Virus record (IMG/VR): IMGVR_UViG_3300008108_000922
Span: 1 to 30,030 of that record
DNA: 30,030 nt
DNA from: a virus
Direction: 5' to 3' (one strand)
Part shown: positions 14,682-20,766 of the stretch, one piece after another
Layout of the letters: each line of letters begins with the position of its first letter
How positions within the stretch are numbered: position 1 is the first letter of the stretch
Position numbers and translations under genes: made by a program
The notes under the pieces: generated by a model
Databases searched by the model: none
Seen by the model: only the letters and a program-made list of their open reading frames with translations
Told to the model about the DNA's origin: nothing

Positions 14682-14710
14682 ATTATAAACATTGCCCCAG
14701 CGGATGTCAA
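14682..14710 (-). promoter_or_regulatory. Consensus sigma70 promoter
   Basis: TTGACA, 17 bp, TATAAT: a perfect vegetative promoter, serving the 70-residue zinc protein. Confidence 0.85.
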
Positions 14711-14784
14711 TACTTTTTCTAAAAATAAAATAACACGGCGTTTAGGGAATGGAAAATTCGGCAGCCCACCCAGCCGAGCCCAGC

Positions 14785-14814
14785 AAAACAAAACCCCCAA
14801 CCTGAGTTGAGGGT
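14785..14814 (-). terminator. Terminator of the 77-residue zinc protein
   Basis: ACCCTCAA pairs with TTGGGGGT, then TTTTGTTTT. Confidence 0.7.
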
Positions 14815-14834
14815 CGTGTTTGGAAGATTCGGTG

Positions 14835-15068
14835 TTAGTTTGCCTCGTCTTTGTGAGTAAAGAAAGCGTTTGAGCATTCAACGCACATACCAAGTTCTTC
14901 GGCGTGTGTATCTGCTTCTATCTTCTCCCCGCACTTATCGCAAGGCAATAGTCCACCATTGATTAGTTGCTCCAAAGCGTGCAACGCTTCATCGGCGTTA
15001 GTTGTCCCATTGTGATAATCGGTGTAGATAGCCTTTACTGCTTGCTCTTCTACTGCTGTTAGTTCCAT
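14835..15068 (-). CDS. Zinc-ribbon-like protein
   Basis: 77 residues: helical N-terminal half, then LPCDKCGEKI and MCVECSNAFF, a four-Cys ribbon resembling DksA/TraR-type zinc fingers in spacing (CxxC-x17-CxxC). SD GAGGAGGTGGG. Single-gene unit behind a SigR-like promoter. Confidence 0.65.
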   Translation of the reverse strand: MELTAVEEQAVKAIYTDYHNGTTNADEALHALEQLINGGLLPCDKCGEKIEADTHAEELGMCVECSNAFFTHKDEAN

Positions 15069-15100
15069 AGTCCCACCTCCTCTCGGTGTAAAAGAATAAT

Positions 15101-15126
15101 AACCGAACCCCCTGACAAATTATTCC
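15101..15126 (-). promoter_or_regulatory. SigR-like promoter of the 77-residue zinc protein
   Basis: GGGAAT, 18 bp containing TGTCAG, GTTATTAT. The promoter lies inside the upstream gene's terminator hairpin. Confidence 0.7.
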
Positions 15127-15138
15127 CAGAGGGTTCGG
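15103..15138 (-). terminator. Hairpin enclosing a promoter
   Basis: CCGAACCC arm and GGGTTCGG arm flank the -35 and spacer of the SigR-like promoter, followed by TTATTATTCTTTT. Termination of the upstream gene and initiation of the next thus share bases. Confidence 0.6.
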
Positions 15139-15145
15139 CATTGGT

Positions 15146-15415
15146 TTAGATAAACAACTGCTGGTCGACCATCTCCATCACAAAATCCAAATCCCGGCCC
15201 TCTAAGTCTTCTTCTATGTAAGTTGAGAAGTCGTAAGTTCCATCTTGGTTTGAGGTAAAGATGTTGACGATAGTTGTGTCGTGTTGCCAAGTTGCTAGGT
15301 CGCCATCGGTGTTCGCACCAATAATCGCACCCCAATACTTAACAAGGTCACTCGGCGTAAGTTTAGTTTGTGGAATACCACCAACAACTTGTTGCCCCGC
15401 GTCATTTAGTTCCAT
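15146..15415 (-). CDS. Hypothetical protein
   Basis: 89 residues beginning MELNDAGQQVVGG; mixed fold, acidic C-terminal half (YIEEDLEGRDLDFVMEMV). Not recognised. SD AAAGGTGGTG sets the start four codons inside the longest frame. Confidence 0.6.
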   Translation of the reverse strand: MELNDAGQQVVGGIPQTKLTPSDLVKYWGAIIGANTDGDLATWQHDTTIVNIFTSNQDGTYDFSTYIEEDLEGRDLDFVMEMVDQQLFI

Positions 15416-15443
15416 AGTAATCACCACCTTTCATAGTTATAAT

Positions 15444-15469
15444 AACCCCCGCCCCCGACAAAAACTTCC
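15444..15469 (-). promoter_or_regulatory. SigR-like promoter of the 89-residue gene
   Basis: GGGAAG, 18 bp containing TGTCGG, GTTATTAT. A GTTATCAAATCGTTAT element begins 14 bp upstream of the -35. Confidence 0.65.
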
Positions 15470-15483
15470 CAAGCATCGGCGTT

Positions 15484-15509
15484 GTTATCAAATCGTTATA
15501 AATCGTTAT
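15484..15509 (+). repeat. GTTATCAAATCGTTAT element plus a third CGTTAT
   Basis: Three GTTAT units at 10-11 bp steps (15484, 15495, 15505), upstream of a SigR-like promoter. Candidate binding site for an activator that binds direct repeats. Confidence 0.55.
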
Positions 15510-15676
15510 CACACAAGTCGGCGTTCTCTTATGTTATAGATGAGGAAGCCCCACCACTCATCACAGCGAATGACGGCGTATCCAAACGAAAAACCGGGCA
15601 TGGAAATTCTAGGAACCCCGGCTCAAAATAATTCAGCATCCACCTGCGTTCTCTGGGTTTCGGCGTTAAACACAAA

Positions 15677-15700
15677 TGCCAACCCCGAATGGAGTTGGCA
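15677..15700 (-). terminator. Terminator of the 57-residue Cys-rich protein
   Basis: TGCCAAC, 10-nt loop, GTTGGCA, then TTTGTGTTT on the minus strand. Confidence 0.65.
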
Positions 15701-15717
15701 CTTGCGGTATTCAGTTA

Positions 15718-15891
15718 TTACTTTGCTATTGTGTCGCACCCGGGGTCGCCACAACCGCATTCATCACTACAAACATTGTAGGTTTCGCAGTCGTGGGTTT
15801 CGTAAATCTTTACTTCGGTGCTTGGGTCAAATAGGTTTCCGCAACCCCCGCACTCAATAAAGGCTTCGCCCTTGCTGTTTAGTATCGGCAT
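15718..15891 (-). CDS. Cys-rich small protein
   Basis: 57 residues with seven Cys: ECGGCGN, then NVCSDECGCGDPGC. One or two zinc sites are likely. SD AAAGGAAG sets the ATG; two extra in-frame codons earlier lack an SD. Confidence 0.65.
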   Translation of the reverse strand: MPILNSKGEAFIECGGCGNLFDPSTEVKIYETHDCETYNVCSDECGCGDPGCDTIAK

Positions 15892-15923
15892 AGTAATCAC
15901 TTCCTTTCTATCTCACTAACATA

Positions 15924-15949
15924 AACGGATAATCCCCCGTATTTATTCC
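15924..15949 (-). promoter_or_regulatory. SigR-like promoter of the Cys-rich protein
   Basis: GGAAT, 18 bp, GTTTATGT. A GTTATCAAATCGTTAT element begins 4 bp upstream. A second chance-level match (GGAAT-N18-GTT at 15986-16011) lies behind it. Confidence 0.55.
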
Positions 15950-15953
15950 TGTC

Positions 15954-15969
15954 GTTATCAAATCGTTAT
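15954..15969 (+). repeat. GTTATCAAATCGTTAT element
   Basis: Exact copy, 4 bp upstream of a SigR-like -35; offset by one helical turn relative to the 15484 copy. Confidence 0.55.
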
Positions 15970-16043
15970 AATAATCTCCAAACGCAACAAACTTCTTGAC
16001 GCAAAGATTCCCGTGATGCAGAAGAAATTCCAGGTCCCCTGGG

Positions 16044-16157
16044 TTTCCATGCAGACATGCGAAATTAATTTTGCAAATCGCTTGACATGTGTAAATCATC
16101 TTCTTATACTTACAAACTTTCTCCCACTGAGCGAATAAACTTCTCCCAAACAGAACT
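16044..16157 (+). repeat. 114-bp direct repeat, copy 1
   Basis: Identical over 114 bases to 16464-16577 (offset 420). It begins with TTTCCATGCAGACATGCG and includes TTTGCAAA and a CACTGAGCGAA stretch that resembles half of the ClgR-type palindrome. Confidence 0.95.
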
Positions 16158-16463
16158 ATAAATGTCTGCACGCACAGCCCAGCCCAAATCCAAATGAGAA
16201 ATCAAATCTATTTGATGAGAGGAAGCAGACGAGAGGCAGAAATTTAAAACATAAGAAGCATGGAAATTCCAGGAACCTGGAACTGCACGCACTCGTATTT
16301 TTTTTACTGACAAGAAATCTTCTGGACTTTTTCTCAAACATGTTTTATACATGTTTTATTTTTATGTTATTTTTTGCTGACAAGAAATCTTCTCTTCATT
16401 TTTTTCTCCATCCGACCTTTACACTGATGAATCTTATGTTTTTATTTGTTCGCCCAGGCAGTT

Positions 16464-16577
16464 TTTCCATGCAGACATGCGAAATTAATTTTGCAAATCG
16501 CTTGACATGTGTAAATCATCTTCTTATACTTACAAACTTTCTCCCACTGAGCGAATAAACTTCTCCCAAACAGAACT
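16464..16577 (+). repeat. 114-bp direct repeat, copy 2
   Basis: Identical to copy 1. The sequence between the copies also holds two CTGACAAGAA-TCTTCT copies and poly-T tracts. Lack of divergence implies recent duplication or gene-conversion-like maintenance. Confidence 0.95.
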
Positions 16578-16789
16578 GAACTTCCATTGTTGATGAGGCT
16601 TCATTTCAGCCAGAGGAGCGAGGTTTTAATAACATTCTGCATGGAAATACCACCTACCCAGGCCCCCCCGGAAAGCGACCTTCCAACCAACTTTCTCCCA
16701 TGAACCCAAGTCCAGCCCACCAGAAGCGAACTTCCAGCCCAAACAGGCGACCCAAAGCCACTTCCAGCCCACTTCCCACCAAATCCAAA

Positions 16790-16862
16790 TCTTCCAAATC
16801 TTCCAAATCTTTACAAATCTTTACAAATCTTCCAGAACTACATAAATCTTCCAGAAATGCAA
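16790..16862 (+). repeat. AAATCTTCC low-complexity run
   Basis: Imperfect 9-10 bp units AAATCTTCC / AAATCTTTAC repeated about six times. Confidence 0.7.
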
Positions 16863-16896
16863 GTCTTCCAAACCAGATGCTTATGTAATAAAGTCC

Positions 16897-16924
16897 CCCA
16901 GGCCAGCCTGGGTTGCCTTTTTTT
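16897..16924 (+). terminator. Plus-strand terminator-like hairpin
   Basis: CCCAGGC, CA, GCCTGGG, then TTGCC and T7. No plus-strand gene ends here, so it may mark an untranslated plus-strand transcript. Confidence 0.4.
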
Positions 16925-17059
16925 CCTTTCGCCTCTTTTCGCATTTTTTCTCCCATGTCTTCGTATTTTTATGTTTTTTCTCCCTCTTGCGTTTTTCTTC
17001 TCCACTTTTCCAGACGCAATGCCTCTGTATTTTTATTTGTAATTAATCATTAAAAAGGC

Positions 17060-17382
17060 TTACCGTTGGCTTTTTTCACGCCTACCTACATACCACTCGT
17101 AAAAAGGCTCACCGTTGGCTTTTTATCTCTTATAAGGCTTGCCGTTAGTTTGTAAAAGGCAAGCCGTCAAAAAGGCTTGCCGTTAGTGTTTTAAAGGCTA
17201 GCCGTTAGTTGCTAGCCGTTGGCTTATAGGGCGAGCCGTCAAAGGCTAGCCGTTGGCTTTTATACAGGCTTGCCGTCAAAGGCGAGCCGTTAGAACTGCT
17301 AACGGTGTTCAGCAAGCCAGCCGTTCCAGATAAAGAAAAACCCTTGCCGTTTCCAGCAAGGGCTTTCTAGGGGCGAGCCGTG
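17060..17382 (+). repeat. Cluster of 14 GCCGTT-type repeats
   Basis: Fourteen CCGTY cores, nearly all as GGC-(T/G)-(T/A/C)-(G/A)-CCGT(T/C), all in the same orientation, 14-49 bp apart. Neighbouring units pair (GGCTTGCC with GGCAAGCC; GGCTAGCC is self-complementary), so the region could fold into successive short hairpins. Related units recur near 20100, 23810, 28390-28580 and inside the CHAP-like gene. Confidence 0.85.
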
Positions 17383-17383
17383 T

Positions 17384-17530
17384 TTAGTCGTCTATGTCCG
17401 CACCGCAGTTTGAACAAGTAGCGAAGTCGTGACCCTCACCGTCATTGAGCGCAAGTTCGCACTCGTCACAATGTAGCCACAGGTAGTCGGCGTTACAGCA
17501 AGCCGACTTAGGTTCGGTGTTGGTAGCCAT
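17384..17530 (-). CDS. 48-residue zinc-ribbon protein
   Basis: Cys-rich: KSACCNADY, HCDECELAL and TCSNCGADID. CxxC pairs suggest a zinc ribbon. Start ATG overlaps the stop of the upstream DUF6011-like gene (TAATG). Confidence 0.6.
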   Translation of the reverse strand: MATNTEPKSACCNADYLWLHCDECELALNDGEGHDFATCSNCGADIDD

Positions 17531-17988
17531 TAGACCCTACCCGCACAAACCGGGCCGATACCCTGAGCAACTGATACAGGGTCGGTAAGGAACTTACCGC
17601 ACCATACGCAGAAACCGTATTCAACGCCAAAGGCTTTCGCCTCTTCAATAGTCATACGCATTTCGGCAGTTAGACCACGCATAGCGCCCTGCTCGTAGAT
17701 GAACTTGCGTTCAGCAACATCAAGGACTTTTGCGTAAAGGTTGCCTGTCTCTCGACTTGCTTGAACCTTGTAGATAACGCCATTGGCGTTGCGATACATA
17801 CCTTCAGCAACAGGGGCGTTGTTGCGTGGGGCGGAGATTAGCGAACCAATAAGGTCGCTGGCTTGCTTAGAAGTGAGAGTGGCAAAATCAACAACAAGGT
17901 CGTTTGCCCTTTCGCTAATAAGGGTTTTGAGAAAAGCAACCTGCTTTTCAGAGGCCGGGCGAGCCGGGGTGGGTGATGTGATAGTCAT
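17530..17988 (-). CDS. DUF6011-like protein with C-terminal Cys motif
   Basis: 152 residues. The N-terminal half (ASEKQVAFLKTLISERAN, then LTSKQASDLIGSLI) and the C-terminal FCVWCGKFLTDPVSVAQGIG with PVCAGRV match a common actinophage type in which a CxxC-GxPLTDP...GIGPVC metal site ends the protein (DUF6011). Function unknown; perhaps nucleic-acid binding. Start fixed by AAAGGAGG; a 50-codon in-frame extension runs through the promoter and is not used. Confidence 0.72.
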   Translation of the reverse strand: MTITSPTPARPASEKQVAFLKTLISERANDLVVDFATLTSKQASDLIGSLISAPRNNAPVAEGMYRNANGVIYKVQASRETGNLYAKVLDVAERKFIYEQGAMRGLTAEMRMTIEEAKAFGVEYGFCVWCGKFLTDPVSVAQGIGPVCAGRV

Positions 17989-18015
17989 TTGACTACCTCC
18001 TTTCATACTAACTAT

Positions 18016-18041
18016 AACAGGTCGCACTGACTTTTTATTCC
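18016..18041 (-). promoter_or_regulatory. SigR-like promoter of the DUF6011-like gene
   Basis: GGGAAT, 18 bp containing AGTCAG, GTTATAGT. The GTTACCAAATCGTTAT element begins 23 bp upstream of the -35. Confidence 0.7.
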
Positions 18042-18064
18042 CGAACAGCAAACTTTTTTCTTTC

Positions 18065-18080
18065 GTTACCAAATCGTTAT
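18065..18080 (+). repeat. GTTAT-type element, variant
   Basis: GTTACCAAATCGTTAT, one change from the copies at 15484 and 15954; 23 bp upstream of a SigR-like -35. Confidence 0.5.
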
Positions 18081-18184
18081 CTTTGCCTATCGCACAGGTT
18101 TTCGGTGTTCTTATGTTTTTTCCGAGATACACCAGCACACTGACAAGAACTCTTCTCCATCTCAGGTCGGAGCCGGGTGGCGTG

Positions 18185-18215
18185 TTTTTCCATGCTCATG
18201 GATGGCATGGAAAAA
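18185..18215. repeat. CCATGC/GCATGG element
   Basis: TTTTTCCATGC, 9 nt including CATGGATG, GCATGGAAAAA: an 11-bp inverted repeat directly after the terminator of the 84-residue gene. Confidence 0.75.
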
Positions 18216-18238
18216 TCCCTACCCCACAAAAAACGGCA

Positions 18239-18268
18239 CAAAAAATCCCGCGTCTTCCAACGCGGGAC
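18239..18268 (-). terminator. Terminator of the 84-residue gene
   Basis: TCCCGCG, 9-nt loop, CGCGGGA, then T7 on the minus strand. Confidence 0.85.
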
Positions 18269-18281
18269 TTTTGTTTTGAGA

Positions 18282-18536
18282 TTACTTTTGGAATGAATCC
18301 ATAGAGAAGATTGACTCCAACTCGGCAGTTTCAACACGCTTATTTGCAATCTGTAAATCAGCGTGAGCCAGAATAATCTTGCGAGTTTGTTTAGATAACT
18401 TTTTTGGTATCTTTTTACCAGCCAACTCCATTTGTTTTTGAAGTTCGACAGAAGTAATGATAATGTCCCCCATTGTATCTAACATTGTGTAGACAGTTTT
18501 AGTTTCTAGTTCCAGAGTTCTTTTTGAGTTCTCCAT
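18282..18536 (-). CDS. Hypothetical helical protein
   Basis: 84 residues, almost wholly helical and charged (KTVYTMLDTMGDIIITSVELQKQM), probably a small coiled-coil. SD AAGGAGG. Second gene of a two-gene unit; a TGAGC...GCTCA hairpin precedes its SD. Confidence 0.6.
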   Translation of the reverse strand: MENSKRTLELETKTVYTMLDTMGDIIITSVELQKQMELAGKKIPKKLSKQTRKIILAHADLQIANKRVETAELESIFSMDSFQK

Positions 18537-18543
18537 AATCAGC

Positions 18544-18592
18544 CTCCTTAAGACTTTTGTAGTGTTGAGCCTTTTTACAACTTGCTCAGGTT
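18544..18592 (-). other. Intercistronic hairpin, copy 1
   Basis: TGAGCAAGTTGTAAAAA then GGCTCA, about 30 nt before the SD of the 84-residue gene. A similar CCTGAGCAAGT-CTAAAA-TGCTC hairpin lies at 19395-19432 in the next two-gene unit. Confidence 0.45.
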
Positions 18593-18599
18593 GCCAAGA

Positions 18600-18974
18600 C
18601 TAGATAGCCTTGAAAGTGATGTTGCCTGTCCCAACAGGCTCATCATGAGAATAGCGAACCAATACCAACTCGCCATTGGCATAAGTAAATACCAACTTGA
18701 AGTCGCCATTGAGCGAGAACCTCTTGATTAAGTCATCAGCGTTGAACGCCATAACAAAATCGCCAGATACTCTACGCCAAGATACTCCCCTGTATTCAAC
18801 CTGAACCTCTGTCTCATCTGTCCAGCCTTTATCAGCCTGAACCTCTTTAACAAGTAAGTCCAAGTCATACTTGGAATCATCCCAACAACCAAAACACTCT
18901 TCAATGAAGTTGTCATCTTCATCAACGCAAGTGCAGTCGCTGTTAAGCGTGACTTTTGTCTCTAAGTTATCCAT
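18600..18974 (-). CDS. Hypothetical acidic protein
   Basis: 124 residues; N-terminal Cys in CTCVDED and ECFGCWDD, then beta-strand-rich C-terminus (FKLVFTYANGELVLVRY). Not recognised. SD GGAGGTG. First gene of its unit behind a SigR-like promoter. Confidence 0.6.
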   Translation of the reverse strand: MDNLETKVTLNSDCTCVDEDDNFIEECFGCWDDSKYDLDLLVKEVQADKGWTDETEVQVEYRGVSWRRVSGDFVMAFNADDLIKRFSLNGDFKLVFTYANGELVLVRYSHDEPVGTGNITFKAI

Positions 18975-18999
18975 AGTTTTTCACCTCCATACAAATAAT

Positions 19000-19025
19000 A
19001 ACCCAATACATTACTTTTTTATTCC
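19000..19025 (-). promoter_or_regulatory. SigR-like promoter of the 124-residue gene
   Basis: GGGAAT, 18 bp, GTTATTAT. A ClgR-type palindrome begins 18 bp upstream. Confidence 0.7.
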
Positions 19026-19043
19026 CATGTGCCAACTTTTTTT

Positions 19044-19060
19044 GTTCTCCCTCAGTGAAC
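19044..19060. promoter_or_regulatory. ClgR-type palindrome (degenerate)
   Basis: GTTCTC-CCTCA-GTGAAC, 18 bp upstream of the -35 at 19025. Confidence 0.5.
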
Positions 19061-19150
19061 GCTAAGAAGCCTCCAGGCCCTGGAGAAAAAACATAAGACA
19101 ACAAATAAATAGAAGTTGAGGCAAGACGCATCAAGTTTCCCGGTCCCCTG

Positions 19151-19169
19151 TTTTTCCATGCACTATGGA
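19151..19169. repeat. CCATGC element, short form
   Basis: TTTTTCCATGC, 2 nt, TATGGA, after a CCGGTCCCCTG stretch; lies between terminator and ACATAAG box. Confidence 0.55.
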
Positions 19170-19196
19170 ATCCCCGGCCCAGCCAAGTTCGGATGC

Positions 19197-19229
19197 AAAA
19201 AAAATCGCCCACTATTTCTAGTGAGCGAC
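19197..19229 (-). terminator. Terminator of the 43-residue gene
   Basis: TCGCTCACT pairs with AGTGGGCGA around AGAAAT, then T8. Confidence 0.85.
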
Positions 19230-19241
19230 TTTTAGTGGCGA

Positions 19242-19373
19242 CTACTCAGCCTGAGCGAGTTTGTCGCAAGCATGACAACTTAGGTCAGTTTCCACCCCAA
19301 GTTGCAATCCCCCAGAGTGAGTATCGCAGAGTGGATAACCATAGCCATCAAAAATAAAGTAAAACTTTACCAT
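19242..19373 (-). CDS. 43-residue protein with paired Cys
   Basis: Begins MVKFYFIFDGYGYPLCDTH and ends with SCHACDKLAQAE: Cys-x3-His plus CHAC could bind zinc. SD GGAGG. Second gene of a two-gene unit. Confidence 0.55.
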   Translation of the reverse strand: MVKFYFIFDGYGYPLCDTHSGGLQLGVETDLSCHACDKLAQAE

Positions 19374-19440
19374 TGAGCGCCTCCTTACAAAGAATAGGTT
19401 TAGAGCAGTTTTAGGACTTGCTCAGGTCGCAGGTGGCTAT

Positions 19441-19593
19441 TTAGTAAGCGTTCACATACATAGCCAGCGAGTTATCTAGGCTGTGCTTAGATGAGTTGAA
19501 TAGTTCAACAAAGGCGTTAGCCTCATCTAGCGTAGCGAAGAAGTGATTACCCACATTGACATTGCCAATGTGTATCTCTACTTTATGGTTCAT
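19441..19593 (-). CDS. 50-residue hypothetical protein
   Basis: Begins MNHKVEIHIGNVNVGNHFF; beta strands then a helix (DEANAFVELFNSS), a pattern like small phage dsRBD-sized folds but not assignable. SD GGAGGTG. First gene of its unit behind a SigR-like promoter. Confidence 0.6.
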   Translation of the reverse strand: MNHKVEIHIGNVNVGNHFFATLDEANAFVELFNSSKHSLDNSLAMYVNAY

Positions 19594-19616
19594 GTTCCAC
19601 CTCCTATACATACAAT

Positions 19617-19642
19617 AACTCCAACCCCAGACAAAATCTTCC
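19617..19642 (-). promoter_or_regulatory. SigR-like promoter of the 50-residue gene
   Basis: GGGAAG, 18 bp containing TGTCTG, GTTATTGT. A ClgR-type palindrome begins 18 bp upstream. Confidence 0.7.
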
Positions 19643-19660
19643 CAAACAGGAAAACTTTTT

Positions 19661-19677
19661 GTTTGCCCAGAGCGAAC
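19661..19677. promoter_or_regulatory. ClgR-type palindrome
   Basis: GTTTGC-CCAGA-GCGAAC, one mismatch between arms. Confidence 0.65.
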
Positions 19678-19776
19678 AAAAAAATCTTCTCCAAACTCAA
19701 ATTAAAAACATAAGAACAAAAAAATCTCATCTTCGCCTCTGCATCCAAATCTCAAAGGTAAAAATCCGGGTCCCTT

Positions 19777-19819
19777 ATTTTTCCATGCGAAGCATGGACT
19801 TCTGGGTTGCATGGAAAAT
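19777..19819. repeat. CCATGC/GCATGG element, long form
   Basis: ATTTTTCCATGC, GAA, GCATGGA, 10 nt, GCATGGAAAAT. Flanked by CCGGG and CCCAG. Confidence 0.8.
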
Positions 19820-19879
19820 CTGGTATCCCAGATTTTTGCCTCATGCTTTCTTATGCTTTATTTCGCAATGTGCATTGTT

Positions 19880-19917
19880 TCTTCTGCTTCTGCTTCTGCT
19901 TCTGCTTCTGCTTCTTC
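19880..19917 (+). repeat. CTTCTG hexanucleotide run
   Basis: About six tandem CTTCTG units. Confidence 0.9.
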
Positions 19918-20023
19918 CTCTTGTGCGTTGCTTATGTTATTTCTTCTCCCTCAGCCACTCTGCTTCTGCAGGTGCAAAAACACGACCCGTTAGGGTTTGT
20001 GTGCGTCTATTACATAAAAGCGA

Positions 20024-20165
20024 CCCGTCAAGCGTTCTACGCTTGTGCTATAAGCACCCGTCAAGTCTCCCGTCAAGCGTTCTACGCTTGCGTAAAAGGC
20101 TTGCCGTCATTTCTACAAAGGGCAAGCCGTTAGGGGCTAGCCGTTCTAGGCAAGCCGTTAAAAGT
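20024..20165 (+). repeat. CCGTC/GCCGTT repeat cluster
   Basis: Two copies of a 22-bp unit containing the CAAGCG-TTCTA-CGCTTG hairpin, then GGCTTGCCGTC, GGCAAGCCGTT, GGCTAGCCGTT and GGCAAGCCGTT, all in the orientation of the 17.1-kb cluster. Confidence 0.8.
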
Positions 20166-20196
20166 AAAACCCCTAACCGCGTCATACGGTTAGGGG
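20158..20196 (-). terminator. Strong hairpin downstream of the 107-residue gene
   Basis: CCCCTAACC, 9-nt loop, GGTTAGGGG, then TTTTACTTTT on the minus strand. Confidence 0.75.
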
Positions 20197-20270
20197 CTGG
20201 CAAACAGAAAGGGCAGGTTCTTGCTTGCCGTGCCGTTAGGAAAATGGAAGTGAAACCTAACGGAGTTTGT

Positions 20271-20320
20271 TTGGTGGGCAGTGCCAGTGATTTGAAAGGA
20301 AGTGAAACACTGCCCACCAA
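20271..20320 (-). terminator. Long perfect hairpin at the end of the 107-residue gene
   Basis: TTGGTGGGCAGTG and CACTGCCCACCAA are perfect 13-bp arms around a 24-nt loop, starting 4 bases after the stop codon. No T run follows, so RNA protection or processing is as likely as termination. Confidence 0.6.
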
Positions 20321-20324
20321 GTTT

Positions 20325-20648
20325 TTAGTTTATCGCTCTGATGAACTCGTAAGAGCCGTCAACTGCGACTGCGGTGTAGACCTCTGGAAACTCCGCTTGA
20401 AGTTTCTTAAGGTCTGGTCTGTCCATAATTACCTGCATCATTTTGAACGCCTTTTGTCCGCTAATGGTAGCGAACTCTGCGTCACCGAGAGCAAGTCTTA
20501 AGACTTCCTCAGCCTCTTCTTTGGCTTTGTCGGCTAACTTCTTAGCCTCCAGAGCCTCGCTGAACTTGTCCAATGCAACTCGGACATTGTGGTCAAAACC
20601 AACTTCTACGGTCTTGCCCTTGATTATGTTTGTTAGTGGCTTTTTCAT
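20325..20648 (-). CDS. Hypothetical helical protein
   Basis: 107 residues. N-terminal helix with Ala/Lys/Glu heptads (DKFSEALEAKKLADKAKE), then FATISGQKAFKMMQV and a segment DRPDLKKLQAEFPEVYTAV that resembles the C-terminal region of some phage exonuclease/recombination proteins. Function not assigned. SD AAGGAG. Single-gene unit with a SigR-like promoter. Confidence 0.6.
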   Translation of the reverse strand: MKKPLTNIIKGKTVEVGFDHNVRVALDKFSEALEAKKLADKAKEEAEEVLRLALGDAEFATISGQKAFKMMQVIMDRPDLKKLQAEFPEVYTAVAVDGSYEFIRAIN

Positions 20649-20705
20649 TTGGTATCTATCTCCTTCGTTTAGCCACCAAGCATTTCTGCTTGATACATTT
20701 ACTAT

Positions 20706-20731
20706 AACCTACAACACTGACATTTTATTCC
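20706..20731 (-). promoter_or_regulatory. SigR-like promoter of the 107-residue gene
   Basis: GGAAT, 18 bp containing TGTCAG, GTTATAGT. A ClgR-type palindrome begins 18 bp upstream. Confidence 0.75.
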
Positions 20732-20749
20732 AAAACGCCAAAGTTTTTT

Positions 20750-20766
20750 GTTCGCTCTAAGAGAAC
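20750..20766. promoter_or_regulatory. ClgR-type palindrome
   Basis: GTTCGC-TCTAA-GAGAAC. It overlaps the stop codon of the upstream 45-codon gene. Confidence 0.6.

Larger units (their letters stand above)
15970..17040. other. Gene-free repeat-rich region
   Basis: About 1.1 kb without a credible gene. It contains the two copies of a 114-bp direct repeat, two CTGACAAGAAATCTTCT copies (16307 and 16378), CCATGC elements, CTTCCAGCCCA and AAATCTTCC low-complexity runs (16680-16860), and a hairpin followed by T7 on the plus strand. The open frames on both strands here are low-complexity without SD. Candidate replication origin or untranslated RNA locus. Confidence 0.6.
19594..20324. other. Gene-free intergenic region with several repeat types
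   Basis: Left to right: SigR-like promoter, ClgR-type palindrome, ACATAAG box, CCATGC/GCATGG element, a CTTCTG hexanucleotide run (19880-19917), two 22-bp copies of a CCCGTCAAGCG...CTTG hairpin (20024-20045 and 20069-20090), GCCGTT-type repeats, and two strong hairpins. The long plus-strand frame here is made of these repeats and lacks an SD. Confidence 0.65.

Noticed and set aside
15509-15601. 30-codon minus-strand frame starting in a CCATGC element
   Set aside because: No SD, and it spans a promoter-upstream element and an ACATAAG box; plausible peptide but no support.
15986-16011. A fifteenth GGAAT-N18-GTT match
   Set aside because: Spacing fits, but it continues as GTTGCG rather than GTTAT and lies behind another promoter of the same gene; may be chance.
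16654-16956. 100-codon minus frame and 62-codon plus frame
   Set aside because: Low-complexity products of the CTTCC/AAATC repeats with no SD.
17060-17382. CRISPR array
   Set aside because: Units are too short and irregularly spaced, spacers are 4-30 bp and partly repeats themselves; no cas genes.
19659-20501. 280-codon open frame on the plus strand
   Set aside because: It consists of the intergenic repeats (palindrome, CTTCTG run, GCCGTT units) and then runs antisense through a real minus-strand gene; no SD and low-complexity composition.
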